The position numbers were made by a program, and so were the translations under genes. From assembly GCA_030643345.1 (NCBI GenBank), contig DAOWMA010000040.1, positions 1 to 9,950 of the forward strand: a DNA stretch of 9,950 nt, given 5' to 3'. Origin of the DNA: Spirochaetaceae bacterium. GTDB lineage: Bacteria; Spirochaetota; Spirochaetia; B11-G9. Below the pieces are notes generated by a model, which worked only from the letters and a program-made list of their open reading frames with translations, was not told the DNA's origin and did not search any database. Shown one piece after another: positions 1 to 6,322 of the stretch; position 1 is the first letter of the stretch, and each line of letters begins with the position of its first letter.

Positions 1-240
1 ATCATTATCATCTTCCTGTTTATGAAAGAATATATCTTTTGCAGATTCATCTAAAGACAATAAATAAATAATTAAATGAGAAAATGAAGTTTCTGTTGCT
101 TTATTACAACCTGCAAGATAAGGTACTGCAGCAATTAATTTTGCCATTCTGCTGTTTTTTACCTGTTCTTTCTTTTCTATCCCAAAATTAAAAACTGCTC
201 CTGCTCTGTTTAGAACATTTTCCCACTGGTCATTTGTCAT
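1..240 (-). CDS. Hypothetical protein, 5' part only (runs off the left edge)
   Basis: An open frame of 80 codons begins at ATG 240-238 and is still open at base 1, so only the N-terminal part is seen. The start is supported by an AGGAG ribosome binding site six bases upstream and by a good sigma70-like promoter about 40 bases before it. The protein begins MTNDQWENVLNRAG and has no signal peptide or membrane segment in this part. It looks soluble and mixed-charge, with a stretch LIAAVPYLAGCNKA (about residues 35-48) and an acidic run near residue 76 onwards. I do not recognise the family. It is separated from the upstream envelope operon by a terminator, so it is probably its own transcription unit. 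Confidence 0.72.
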   Translation of the reverse strand, partial: MTNDQWENVLNRAGAVFNFGIEKKEQVKNSRMAKLIAAVPYLAGCNKATETSFSHLIIYLLSLDESAKDIFFHKQEDDND

Positions 241-281
241 TTTTTTCTCCTGTGAGTTTTCTATTTAACTTTCTGAATATT

Positions 282-311
282 ATTATAGACGGAATGATAA
301 TCTATTGAAAA
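282..311 (-). promoter_or_regulatory. Predicted sigma70-type promoter of the left-edge gene
   Basis: Reading the minus strand, a perfect -10 hexamer TATAAT (287-282) lies 18 bases after a TTTTCA -35-like hexamer (311-306). The predicted start near 275 gives a leader of about 35 bases before the ATG at 240. The -10 match is strong, the -35 match moderate (4 of 6). Confidence 0.55.
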
Positions 312-552
312 GACTTTTTTAACTATTTTTTTAAATGGCTTTATTAAATGTTATTACTATCTAATAGACATTCAATATTCTTTTAACAAAAAACTTTTTG
401 TTATTACCTTTTAATTATTTTTTTTTACAAATTAACTTTTATTCGTTTTATTTTAAACCAGTTACAAAAAAACACCATACAACTTTAGTATTAATATAAG
501 TAAGAAATATTGATATATTAGAGATTTGTGATATATTATCCTATTTTTGAAC
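312..552. other. AT-rich intergenic stretch with no gene seen
   Basis: This stretch lies between the left-edge gene's promoter and the operon terminator and is extremely A+T rich. Neither strand has a supported reading frame with a ribosome binding site. The only structure is a small perfect inverted repeat at 385-402 (AACAAAAA, two bases, TTTTTGTT), which could arise by chance in sequence of this composition. Confidence 0.6.
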
Positions 553-581
553 AAAAAACCCGCTGATTTCAGGTCAGCGGG
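553..581 (-). terminator. Rho-independent terminator of the envelope operon
   Basis: An 8-bp GC-rich stem (559-566 with 574-581, CCCGCTGA/TCAGCGGG) has a 7-base loop. On the minus strand it is followed by six T residues (558-553). It lies 75 bases beyond the stop codon of the beta-barrel gene and points the same way, so it most likely ends the four-gene envelope cluster. Confidence 0.88.
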
Positions 582-655
582 AAAAGATGAAAGATGTGGG
601 GAAAAATGTATATTATAGATTCAATGGCAGATAGATGTGATTAATCGCGTGGCTA

Positions 656-1840
656 CTAGAAACTATACTTTATCTTTGTATAAACTAAATCATTATCATC
701 GTACTGCCCGAAATCACCTGAATCACCAAGGAAGATATCTGCGCCTGCAATCCATTCAAGACCGTCTGCCAGGTTGTAGGTTACTTTTGGTCTTAACAGT
801 GCGTCCTCATTTGTCAGCCCAATATAGGAGAAGAACTCAACCATAAGGGTGTCATTCAGGAATGGTTTTGCAACGACAAAAGTCATTGTGTTTTTAAATT
901 CATCGTTAAAAACAATATTTTCATCATAATCGAGAACAATTTCCTGGATAAACTGTGTTCCCATTGTAAATCCTGCTATTGAATAATCAAGTCCAACCAT
1001 ATAGTTAATGAAATCTTTTTCTACAGTGACAACAGAAGATGCCTGAATAGTAAAATTTTTACCGTTATAGTAGGCTCCCTCACCTCTTACAATAAAACCT
1101 GCAATATCTGTACTGAAACTACCTCCGGCCATTGCTACTCTATGATAATCAGCACTAAAGCCGGAACCGTCAAAATAAGCAGCAGGGAGATCATCCCACA
1201 TATAACCGCTCATCAATTCTATATCAATTAATGATCCCATATAAGAAGCCTTTACAAATACTTCACTGTTATCCAAAGTCTTTTGTGGCAGAGTTATTTC
1301 TGCTAACTGGAAATCAGCCGATTTCCATATACCCGAGGGCATAACAGCGGGAGTAAACACAGGAATCCATACAAGTTCAAAATCCAGGATATCCAAATAG
1401 TAATCTGCTTTAAGCGCTGTAACCCCAATCCTTACTTCGTCAAAATCCGGTAGAATAAAATTTGACAGATCTTTTGGTGAAATAACATCGGTAATAAATA
1501 CACCATCCACCTTACCCCATATAATCTGTTGTTTACCAATTCTCAAGTCTATGGAATCAAAAAAGATATCCATGTAGAGTTCTTTAACACCAGCTTCAAT
1601 TACGTCTGTACCTGTAGAATTAAGATATACTTCTGCTTTCAGCTCACTGATATCGCCATAGTATTCAGCATTAAGGTCAAATGTATTCTTAACTTCAGAA
1701 AATTTCATATCATCATTTAAGAGTACACCTGTAATATTTCGGGCATATCCACCGAAATCAAGGTCCTGTGCCGCCGCTCCTGCGGCAGACACAAGTAACA
1801 TTGCAATCGTAACTGTAAAAATTAAAGTTCCCTTTTTCAT
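656..1840 (-). CDS. Outer-membrane beta-barrel protein (DUF1302-like), last gene of the MMPL operon
   Basis: The protein is 394 residues. It starts with a Sec signal peptide (MKK, hydrophobic 5-19, likely cleavage after AGAAA near residue 24). The mature part is rich in alternating polar/hydrophobic strands and Gly/Tyr/Asp turns, and it ends in YTKIKYSF; a terminal Phe is the usual BAM recognition feature of outer-membrane proteins. There is no lipobox. Its position directly after an MMPL exporter and a LolA-like protein resembles arrangements in which DUF1302-type barrels accompany such pumps, so I infer an outer-membrane channel or acceptor for the exported substrate. Its ATG shares one base with the preceding stop (TAATG), with AGGGGA eight bases upstream, which suggests translational coupling. 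The family name is by resemblance only; a generic porin is the alternative. Confidence 0.8.
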   Translation of the reverse strand: MKKGTLIFTVTIAMLLVSAAGAAAQDLDFGGYARNITGVLLNDDMKFSEVKNTFDLNAEYYGDISELKAEVYLNSTGTDVIEAGVKELYMDIFFDSIDLRIGKQQIIWGKVDGVFITDVISPKDLSNFILPDFDEVRIGVTALKADYYLDILDFELVWIPVFTPAVMPSGIWKSADFQLAEITLPQKTLDNSEVFVKASYMGSLIDIELMSGYMWDDLPAAYFDGSGFSADYHRVAMAGGSFSTDIAGFIVRGEGAYYNGKNFTIQASSVVTVEKDFINYMVGLDYSIAGFTMGTQFIQEIVLDYDENIVFNDEFKNTMTFVVAKPFLNDTLMVEFFSYIGLTNEDALLRPKVTYNLADGLEWIAGADIFLGDSGDFGQYDDNDLVYTKIKYSF

Positions 1841-2619
1841 TATCTAATTCCCCTCTCCATCATTCTCTCTGTAAACTGGCTGTCTTTTATACCGTCACCA
1901 ATTTTTATATCATCAAGCTGCATAAGAGTTGTATGATCTTTCTGCTCGTTGTACATCTCCATCTCCGGTATTACCCAATAGCCGTTAACTTTTTTGTACT
2001 CATTTAATGTTAAAATTTTTAAAAACTCATCATCTTCGTCATAAAACTCTCTTTTCATTCCAAACCACTCGTCTTTTACAACCCAGGTTATTGTTCTTGC
2101 ATAAAAGTAATCACTGTCCTTTGAAACACTCTCAATCACATAACAGTCTTCTCCGTTTACAGTCTCTTCTCTTAAAATAGTATGTATATCCAGGGATGGG
2201 TGTCTCTCTCCAAGGTCATCATAGGTAAAGTCTGATCCCATAAAATAGTCGCTTTTACTGCTGCTGGAGATTCTCTTTGTCTTTTTAAGTGCAGGAAGAT
2301 ATATCCACATATCGTCATCCTGTCCGTCACCGTATGACCATGACATAAAGGATGTATTTTTCACATCAGATGGTGCTACAAAAAACATTACCTTTTTCTC
2401 ATCATCTCCAAACTGCTTAATAAACTGTTTAATCTCCCGAACTCTTGTTGATCCCCTTGAATTAGTTAGTGTCATTGTTAAAGTAGACTGAATATCCGGA
2501 CCAGTAGGTCTGTTATAAACCTTTTCCATAACTTCTGATCCTGTAATTTGAGCCTGTGCAAATCCAATTACCATTGCCATAAGCATTAAACTAATAATAA
2601 GTACTTTTGTTTTTTTCAT
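1840..2619 (-). CDS. LolA-like periplasmic protein (outer membrane lipoprotein-sorting family)
   Basis: The protein is 259 residues, with a signal peptide (hydrophobic 6-20, likely cleavage after AQA at residue 23) and no lipobox Cys, so a soluble periplasmic protein. The mature part carries hallmarks of the LolA-like family often annotated as outer membrane lipoprotein-sorting protein. These are DDMWIYLPALKKTKRI at 102-117, the serine-rich SSSSKSDYFMGSDFTYDDL segment at 118-136, and a later NGYWVIPEMEM strand at 212-222. This family folds like LolA/LolB, a half-barrel with a lipid-binding cavity. Here it probably ferries a lipid or hydrophobic substrate between the MMPL pump and the beta-barrel encoded next to it. 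Translation starts at ATG 2619 behind an excellent AGGAGG six bases upstream. The gene overlaps the end of the exporter gene by 29 bases and touches the barrel gene. The substrate cannot be read from sequence. Confidence 0.87.
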   Translation of the reverse strand: MKKTKVLIISLMLMAMVIGFAQAQITGSEVMEKVYNRPTGPDIQSTLTMTLTNSRGSTRVREIKQFIKQFGDDEKKVMFFVAPSDVKNTSFMSWSYGDGQDDDMWIYLPALKKTKRISSSSKSDYFMGSDFTYDDLGERHPSLDIHTILREETVNGEDCYVIESVSKDSDYFYARTITWVVKDEWFGMKREFYDEDDEFLKILTLNEYKKVNGYWVIPEMEMYNEQKDHTTLMQLDDIKIGDGIKDSQFTERMMERGIR

Positions 2620-4900
2620 TATTTTCCTCCTCTCTAAAATATATATTTGATAGATAAAGCAGTAAGAACATTATTGTTAAGGTCCCTGCAAAGCTTGAAA
2701 ACATATTAAGTGAAACAAGTGCTCCCAACTGTCTGTTTGGCGGAAACACAGAGAATAAGAGAACAAGAAATCCTGCAATTACTACAACAGCGTTGAACAT
2801 AACTGCTCTTCCTGTGTTGTACATTGTGAGTCTTGCAGTCTCATTTTTATTGCCTGTTTCTATAGAGTATTCTTTATACCTGTCAATAAAATGAATTGCA
2901 TAATCAATGCCGATACCAACTGCTATGCTGGAAATAAGTGCAGTTGTAGGCCCTAATGCTACATTTAACAATCCCATGGCCCCAAAGTTGACAAGAGTTG
3001 TAATTAAAATAGGAACTGCAGCTATTAAACCAATAATAAAGTTTTTAAACATAAGTGAAACTAAAATAATAATAACAAGAATAGAGAGGAAAAGGGAAGA
3101 AATTTGACCCTTTAATATTAGATTGGAAAATACCAGCCCCTTATATCCAGTACCTGCAAAATTTATTTCTATACCCATATCTTCGAATTCAACTCTATAT
3201 TCCTCAATTACATCAATTGCGCTGTTTATTGTTCTTGAATCGTCTGATTTCATCTTGGCAGTCAAATTAAGAGTTTTGTAATCGTAATCTACTACAGCAT
3301 TAAGATTCTCAGGGTCACCTGACATTTCGTAAAGAAGAAGATACTGAGCGATCATCTCAGTAGAATCCGGTATTGTATTAAATTCTTCTCTATCCTCATT
3401 CATAACCATATTTATTCTTCTAATAAAATCAGCTAAAGAAAAACTGTCTCCCACCATGGGAAGAGATTCCATATCATTCTGAAGATTATCAACCAACTTA
3501 AGAACATCCGGATCTTTAAAAACATCATTTTTATCTGCCTCAAGAATTACATTAAAACTGGAAGTTCCTCCAAAATTCTCATTTATAAACGCGTCAGTTC
3601 GAACAATAGCGCTGTCATCTTCAAAATTGACAAGAAAACTTGAATTTATCCATACTCTTGAGATACCAAATAGAGAAACAGCTATAACAAAAGCTGCAAT
3701 AAGTATGGTAATTCCTTTTTTTGCAGCGATCTTATCAGCAAACTTAAAAGCAAAGCTTCCAGTGGAAGATTTTTTTGTTTTAAACTGTTTCGGTTTAGGC
3801 AAACCAAATATCATTAATCCAGCAGGAATAAGAATAAGTGCAAAAAACATTGCCGAAATTACTCCAAAAGCAGTAAACAAACCAAAATATTTAACAGGAT
3901 AGACCTGTGATGTCACAAGAGATGTAAACCCCACAGCCGTTGTAATGGAAGTCATTACTACAGGTTTCCACAAATGTTTCAACATATCTTTAATGGCATC
4001 TACTTTTGTTGCATCAGGATTATTCTGCAAATACAGTTCCATATAACTGAAAAGATGAATTCCATCTGCAACACCAATTGCAATAAGCATGACAGGAATC
4101 ATTGTCGATACCGAATATATGGGTATATTCAGAACAGCCATAAGCCCGAAGGTCCAGATAGTAGAAAGTATGACAACCAGTAAATTGAGAATTGTGCCTT
4201 TAAAACTTCTTAAAATTAATAGAAGGACAAATACTATTATTATACTTACAAGAGGAGCCATTCTTGCCATATCTTTTGGCGCAAGTTTGCCAAGCTCTCC
4301 TTCTACAATAGGAACGCCTGCTACATATATTGTCTCCGGCCCCTCATAACTCTCACCTACTGCCAGAATCCGGCTGTAAAACTTATCAGTAAATGTATCA
4401 TCATTAATCTCTGCTATGATAATAGTTACATTCTCGTTAAGAGAAACCAGACGGCCGTAGATCATATCATTTGCCCGTACATCATCCCTAAGCTGCTGTA
4501 GTTTTGCCTCAGTAGACGGGACACGTTTATAGAAAGCATTTACTTCCATTCCATACTCACTGCCGACTATATTATCAGCAGTGTACAGCGATGTGACATC
4601 ACTCTTCTCTATACCTTCCATAGCCTGAATTTCTTTTGTCAGGTCTTTTACCTTCTGAAGAGTACCTTCGTTATAGATACCGTCTTTATTCTCTATAGCG
4701 ACAATTATTCCGTCTTTTATTCCAAAAAGATCTTCTGCTTCATTACTGTATATGAACGCCGGGTGTTTTTGCGGCATATACTTATCAAGATCTGTCTCCA
4801 TTCTTGTATTTGATTTAATTGCAGTTACAAATACACCGGTAAGTACTGCTATAAACACTATTATTAACCATGATAATACAAGTAATTTTTTATTGTTCAA
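2591..4900 (-). CDS. MMPL/RND-superfamily inner-membrane exporter
   Basis: The 769-residue protein has the duplicated RND layout: TM1 at about 5-27, a periplasmic domain to about 213, a TM cluster at about 214-367, a seventh TM at about 397-414, a second periplasmic domain to about 598, and a last TM cluster at about 600-752. The equivalent TM4-like helices carry GVADGIH (276-282) and GIGIDYAIH (662-670), whose acidic residues match the proton-relay positions of the hydrophobe exporter (HAE3/MMPL, HpnN-like) family. The length is normal for single-chain MMPL proteins and shorter than AcrB-type pumps. No separate adaptor gene is present; the co-encoded LolA-like protein may fill that role. The start is TTG at 4900 (see the ribosome binding site entry). 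The TetR-family gene upstream and the operator in the 71-bp gap point to ligand-controlled expression. Likely substrates are lipids, sterol- or fatty acid-like molecules or toxic hydrophobes, by family knowledge only. Confidence 0.92.
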   Translation of the reverse strand: MNNKKLLVLSWLIIVFIAVLTGVFVTAIKSNTRMETDLDKYMPQKHPAFIYSNEAEDLFGIKDGIIVAIENKDGIYNEGTLQKVKDLTKEIQAMEGIEKSDVTSLYTADNIVGSEYGMEVNAFYKRVPSTEAKLQQLRDDVRANDMIYGRLVSLNENVTIIIAEINDDTFTDKFYSRILAVGESYEGPETIYVAGVPIVEGELGKLAPKDMARMAPLVSIIIVFVLLLILRSFKGTILNLLVVILSTIWTFGLMAVLNIPIYSVSTMIPVMLIAIGVADGIHLFSYMELYLQNNPDATKVDAIKDMLKHLWKPVVMTSITTAVGFTSLVTSQVYPVKYFGLFTAFGVISAMFFALILIPAGLMIFGLPKPKQFKTKKSSTGSFAFKFADKIAAKKGITILIAAFVIAVSLFGISRVWINSSFLVNFEDDSAIVRTDAFINENFGGTSSFNVILEADKNDVFKDPDVLKLVDNLQNDMESLPMVGDSFSLADFIRRINMVMNEDREEFNTIPDSTEMIAQYLLLYEMSGDPENLNAVVDYDYKTLNLTAKMKSDDSRTINSAIDVIEEYRVEFEDMGIEINFAGTGYKGLVFSNLILKGQISSLFLSILVIIILVSLMFKNFIIGLIAAVPILITTLVNFGAMGLLNVALGPTTALISSIAVGIGIDYAIHFIDRYKEYSIETGNKNETARLTMYNTGRAVMFNAVVVIAGFLVLLFSVFPPNRQLGALVSLNMFSSFAGTLTIMFLLLYLSNIYFREEENNEKNKSTYY

Positions 4901-4909
4901 AATGAAATT

Positions 4910-4915
4910 CTCCCT
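4910..4915 (-). promoter_or_regulatory. Ribosome binding site deciding a non-ATG start for the exporter
   Basis: AGGGAG on the minus strand lies nine bases before TTG 4900-4898 and six bases before an in-frame ATT at 4903-4901. No ATG occurs in frame before residue 34, which would remove the first transmembrane helix. The start must therefore be TTG or, less likely, ATT. Confidence 0.6.
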
Positions 4916-4925
4916 ATATTTTATA

Positions 4926-4945
4926 GTTAGTTATTATTCACTAAC
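4926..4945. promoter_or_regulatory. Predicted TetR-family operator upstream of the exporter operon
   Basis: The 20-bp dyad GTTAGTTATTATTCACTAAC has perfect 6-bp arms (GTTAGT/ACTAAC) around 8 bases. It sits in the 71-bp gap between the regulator gene and the exporter gene. An almost identical dyad lies in front of the regulator gene itself (5569-5588). A TATAAA-like hexamer (4925-4920) adjoins it on the minus strand and AATAAT occurs inside it, but I see no convincing -35, so the exact promoter here is unresolved. Confidence 0.8.
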
Positions 4946-4971
4946 ATCCGGACTAAATTTAAGATCCAAAA

Positions 4972-5556
4972 CTAAGCTGAAATCATTACTTCCAAAGATT
5001 TAATTAGTTTTTCTCCTGATTTATTAAGATCCACTTTAAATCCGGATAAACGCCATACAGTAACAATATGTCTTATTGAACCCATTACAATTACACTCAG
5101 TTCGTCTTTTCCTATATCAGACCGTATGCTTCCATCTTCCTGACCTCTCCCAATAATATTTGTGAAAAACTCTATTGTAGAATTCATTATATTCATTACC
5201 ATACCTGAAAGCTCGCTTTGATTCTGAAAAGTTTCTTCAGAAAAAATAACTGCTGACATTGCAGGATTGTTATTCAGCTTATTAATAATCATTTCAATTA
5301 CTCTTATAAGATTTTGAAATGATGTTTCCTCATTATTTTGTATATTTTCATTTATTAATCTATTCTGATGTTTAAAGGAATCAAGAACAGCAATAAGAAT
5401 TTTTTGTTTACTTTCAAAATGCCTGTATATAGCCGGTTCAGAGATACCCAGCTCACTGGAGAGGTTTTTCATAGTTAAATTCCGGATACCTCTTTCTGAA
5501 ATTATATTAATAGAAATATCTATAATCTGTTTTTGTCTACTTGTAAGTTCCTGCAT
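4972..5556 (-). CDS. TetR/AcrR-family transcriptional regulator of the exporter operon
   Basis: The protein is 194 residues, the usual TetR-family size. The N-terminal DNA-binding domain spans about residues 8-53, with the helix-turn-helix LTMKNLSSELGISEPAIYRHFESKQKIL at 27-54, including the hallmark IYRHFESK. The remaining all-helical part is the variable ligand-binding and dimerisation domain, so the effector is not predictable. The start at ATG 5556 has GAGG four bases upstream and follows a strong promoter. Its gene lies 71 bp upstream of the exporter on the same strand. A matching 20-bp dyad lies immediately downstream of its own predicted transcription start and another lies before the exporter, so it most likely represses both and is released when a pump substrate binds. 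Confidence 0.92.
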   Translation of the reverse strand: MQELTSRQKQIIDISINIISERGIRNLTMKNLSSELGISEPAIYRHFESKQKILIAVLDSFKHQNRLINENIQNNEETSFQNLIRVIEMIINKLNNNPAMSAVIFSEETFQNQSELSGMVMNIMNSTIEFFTNIIGRGQEDGSIRSDIGKDELSVIVMGSIRHIVTVWRLSGFKVDLNKSGEKLIKSLEVMISA

Positions 5557-5568
5557 ATATCCTCATTG

Positions 5569-5588
5569 GTTAGTTAATATACACTAAC
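5569..5588. promoter_or_regulatory. Predicted TetR-family operator in the regulator's own leader
   Basis: The dyad GTTAGTTAATATACACTAAC has 6-bp arms separated by 8 bases and matches the copy at 4926-4945 in 17 of 20 positions. It occupies roughly +1 to +20 of the predicted tetR transcript, a position suited to steric repression of initiation or early elongation. Confidence 0.82.
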
Positions 5589-5595
5589 TTTGTTT

Positions 5596-5624
5596 AAAAT
5601 ACAAGTTCCTGAATAAATTGTCAA
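5596..5624 (-). promoter_or_regulatory. Predicted sigma70-type promoter of the tetR-family gene
   Basis: On the minus strand a consensus TTGACA (5624-5619) is followed by a 17-base spacer and TATTTT (5601-5596, 4 of 6). The predicted start near 5589 is immediately upstream of the operator dyad and about 33 bases before the ATG. Confidence 0.75.
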
Positions 5625-5675
5625 GCAATTAAATAATAATTTAAGATTTAAGATTTTTTTAAAATCCGGATTCAA

Positions 5676-5704
5676 TTGACAAAACCCGGGAATTTGTTTA
5701 GAAA
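5676..5704 (+). promoter_or_regulatory. Predicted promoter of the tRNA-Gly gene
   Basis: A consensus TTGACA (5676-5681) is followed by a 17-base spacer and TAGAAA (5699-5704, 4 of 6). A+T-rich sequence at 5641-5667 could act as an UP element. The predicted transcription start, about 5711, is only a couple of bases from the mature tRNA 5' end, so the 5' leader would be very short. It is divergent from the tetR promoter. Confidence 0.65.
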
Positions 5705-5712
5705 TACACTAT

Positions 5713-5784
5713 GCGAGAGTAGCTCAGCGGTAGAGCTCCACCTTGCCAAGGTGGATGTCGAGGGTTCAATTCCCTTCTCTCGCT
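5713..5784 (+). tRNA. tRNA-Gly (anticodon GCC)
   Basis: A complete 72-nt cloverleaf: the 7-bp acceptor stem GCGAGAG (5713-5719) pairs with CTCTCGC (5777-5783); the D arm is GCTC/GAGC; the anticodon arm is CCACC-TTGCCAA-GGTGG with anticodon GCC; the T arm is GAGGG-TTCAATT-CCCTT (5760-5776) with one G-U pair. The discriminator base is T at 5784, the usual identity base of bacterial tRNA-Gly. The 3' CCA is not encoded (CAA follows), so it must be added by the CCA-adding enzyme. It is a single tRNA with its own promoter and terminator. Confidence 0.97.
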
Positions 5785-5795
5785 CAAAGTTGATG

Positions 5796-5822
5796 ACGGT
5801 GGATATATTCCACCGTTTTTTT
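5796..5822 (+). terminator. Rho-independent terminator of tRNA-Gly
   Basis: An 8-bp perfect stem ACGGTGGA/TCCACCGT (5796-5803 with 5809-5816) has a 5-base loop and is followed by a run of seven T (5816-5822). It begins 11 bases after the tRNA 3' end. Confidence 0.93.
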
Positions 5823-5825
5823 GTT

Positions 5826-5849
5826 GGGAATTTGTTGTAGATACTCTAT
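5826..5849 (+). repeat. Imperfect direct copy of the tRNA promoter -10 region
   Basis: GGGAATTTGTT at 5826-5836 repeats exactly at 5688-5698 inside the tRNA promoter, 138 bp away. The similarity continues on both sides of a small gap (TAGAAATACACTAT against GTAGATACTCTAT). No -35 box precedes the second copy, so it is probably not a working promoter. It may be a relic of a duplication of the tRNA unit. Confidence 0.45.
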
Positions 5850-5872
5850 TTATCGTGTATCTACAACAAATT
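5829..5872. repeat. Perfect inverted repeat with 16-bp arms overlapping the cupin stop codon
   Basis: Arm AATTTGTTGTAGATAC (5829-5844) is the exact reverse complement of 5857-5872, separated by 12 bases. The right arm contains the cupin gene's stop codon (5861-5863) and last three codons. On the minus strand no T-run follows the hairpin; on the plus strand there are four T at 5871-5874. It sits between the tRNA terminator and the convergent cupin gene. It could be a weak or processing-type 3' end, an mRNA-stabilising hairpin, or a protein-binding dyad. Confidence 0.85.
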
Positions 5873-6196
5873 TTCCGGTAGATATTCTTCCCGTACAGGA
5901 GAAAAAACCTCTATAACAACAGAATTTTTAACTGCTGCAGTACTGTGTATTACATTGGGCTTAATAGCCCAACTATCTCCTGGTGATACTTCAAATGTTT
6001 CATCCCCAATTGTCAGCAGCATTGATCCGGATACAAGATAACCAATTTGTTCACAGGAATGATGATGTCTGGGCAGAGAATTCCCCTGTTCAATCAGGAA
6101 TTCAGACAACAGGGTTTTATCACCATAAGTAAGGGTTTTTAATTTAACTCCTGAAATAATTTCTTTATATCCAGTTGTATTTTTTTTATAGAACAT
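5861..6196 (-). CDS. Small single-domain cupin protein
   Basis: From the preferred ATG at 6196 the protein has 111 residues and is one conserved beta-barrel cupin domain. Motif 1 is seen as GNSLPRHHHSCEQIGYLVSG (38-57), with metal ligands likely among His44/His46 and Glu49. Motif 2 is GDSWAIKPNVIH (73-84), with His84 the last ligand. Family members bind a divalent metal and act as small enzymes (isomerase, dioxygenase) or sensors; the substrate is not predictable. The frame stays open upstream to TTG 6274 (137 residues), but those 26 residues come from the GC-rich palindromic block and their start is poorly placed. The ATG at 6196 has AGGAG seven bases upstream. It lies downstream of mnmA on the same strand, 126 bp away, and may share its transcript. 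Confidence 0.85.
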   Translation of the reverse strand: MFYKKNTTGYKEIISGVKLKTLTYGDKTLLSEFLIEQGNSLPRHHHSCEQIGYLVSGSMLLTIGDETFEVSPGDSWAIKPNVIHSTAAVKNSVVIEVFSPVREEYLPENLL

Positions 6197-6203
6197 AAAA
6201 CCA

Positions 6204-6208
6204 CTCCT
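6204..6208 (-). promoter_or_regulatory. Ribosome binding site fixing the cupin start
   Basis: AGGAG on the minus strand is seven bases before ATG 6196-6194. It supports the 111-residue product over the longer reading from TTG 6274, whose nearest AGGAGG is 12 bases away. Confidence 0.75.
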
Positions 6209-6210
6209 TT

Positions 6211-6284
6211 GGTTGCTGAGATCGTTCCTCATCGCTTCGCTCTTCCGGTACGACTCATTGGCGAGCAGCAACAAAGTTGCGACC
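6211..6284. repeat. GC-rich imperfect palindromic block before the cupin gene
   Basis: This block is well over half G+C, against roughly a third around it. Its ends pair: GTTGCTG (6212-6218) with CAGCAAC (6266-6272). Inner pairings are GAG-TCGT-CC (6218-6228, with a bulge and a mismatch) and GGTACGACTC (6247-6256). A second short perfect hairpin, GCAAC-AAA-GTTGC, occupies 6268-6280. It has the look of a REP- or MITE-like dispersed palindrome or a structured leader; copy number cannot be judged from one window. Confidence 0.5.
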
Positions 6285-6322
6285 AGCCTCCTGTATTAAT
6301 GATACTGCTATACTAATAAATA

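Noticed and set aside
385..402. Perfect small inverted repeat AACAAAAA/TTTTTGTT in the AT-rich gap, considered as a terminator or operator.
   Set aside because: It is pure low-complexity A/T sequence with a 2-base centre and no GC stem; chance occurrence is likely.
3627..4349. Several plus-strand open frames of 66-91 codons opposite the exporter gene.
   Set aside because: They lie antisense inside a clearly coding minus-strand gene, overlap one another and have no domain features; they reflect the codon bias of the real gene.
5713..5784. tRNA-Gly as an integration (att) site for a mobile element.
   Set aside because: No repeat of the tRNA 3' end is found in the window and no integrase or phage gene is present.
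6197..6274. Longer 137-residue version of the cupin starting at TTG 6274.
   Set aside because: The extra 26 residues lie in the GC-rich palindromic block, show no cupin features, and the TTG is 12 bases from AGGAGG, while ATG 6196 has an ideal ribosome binding site.
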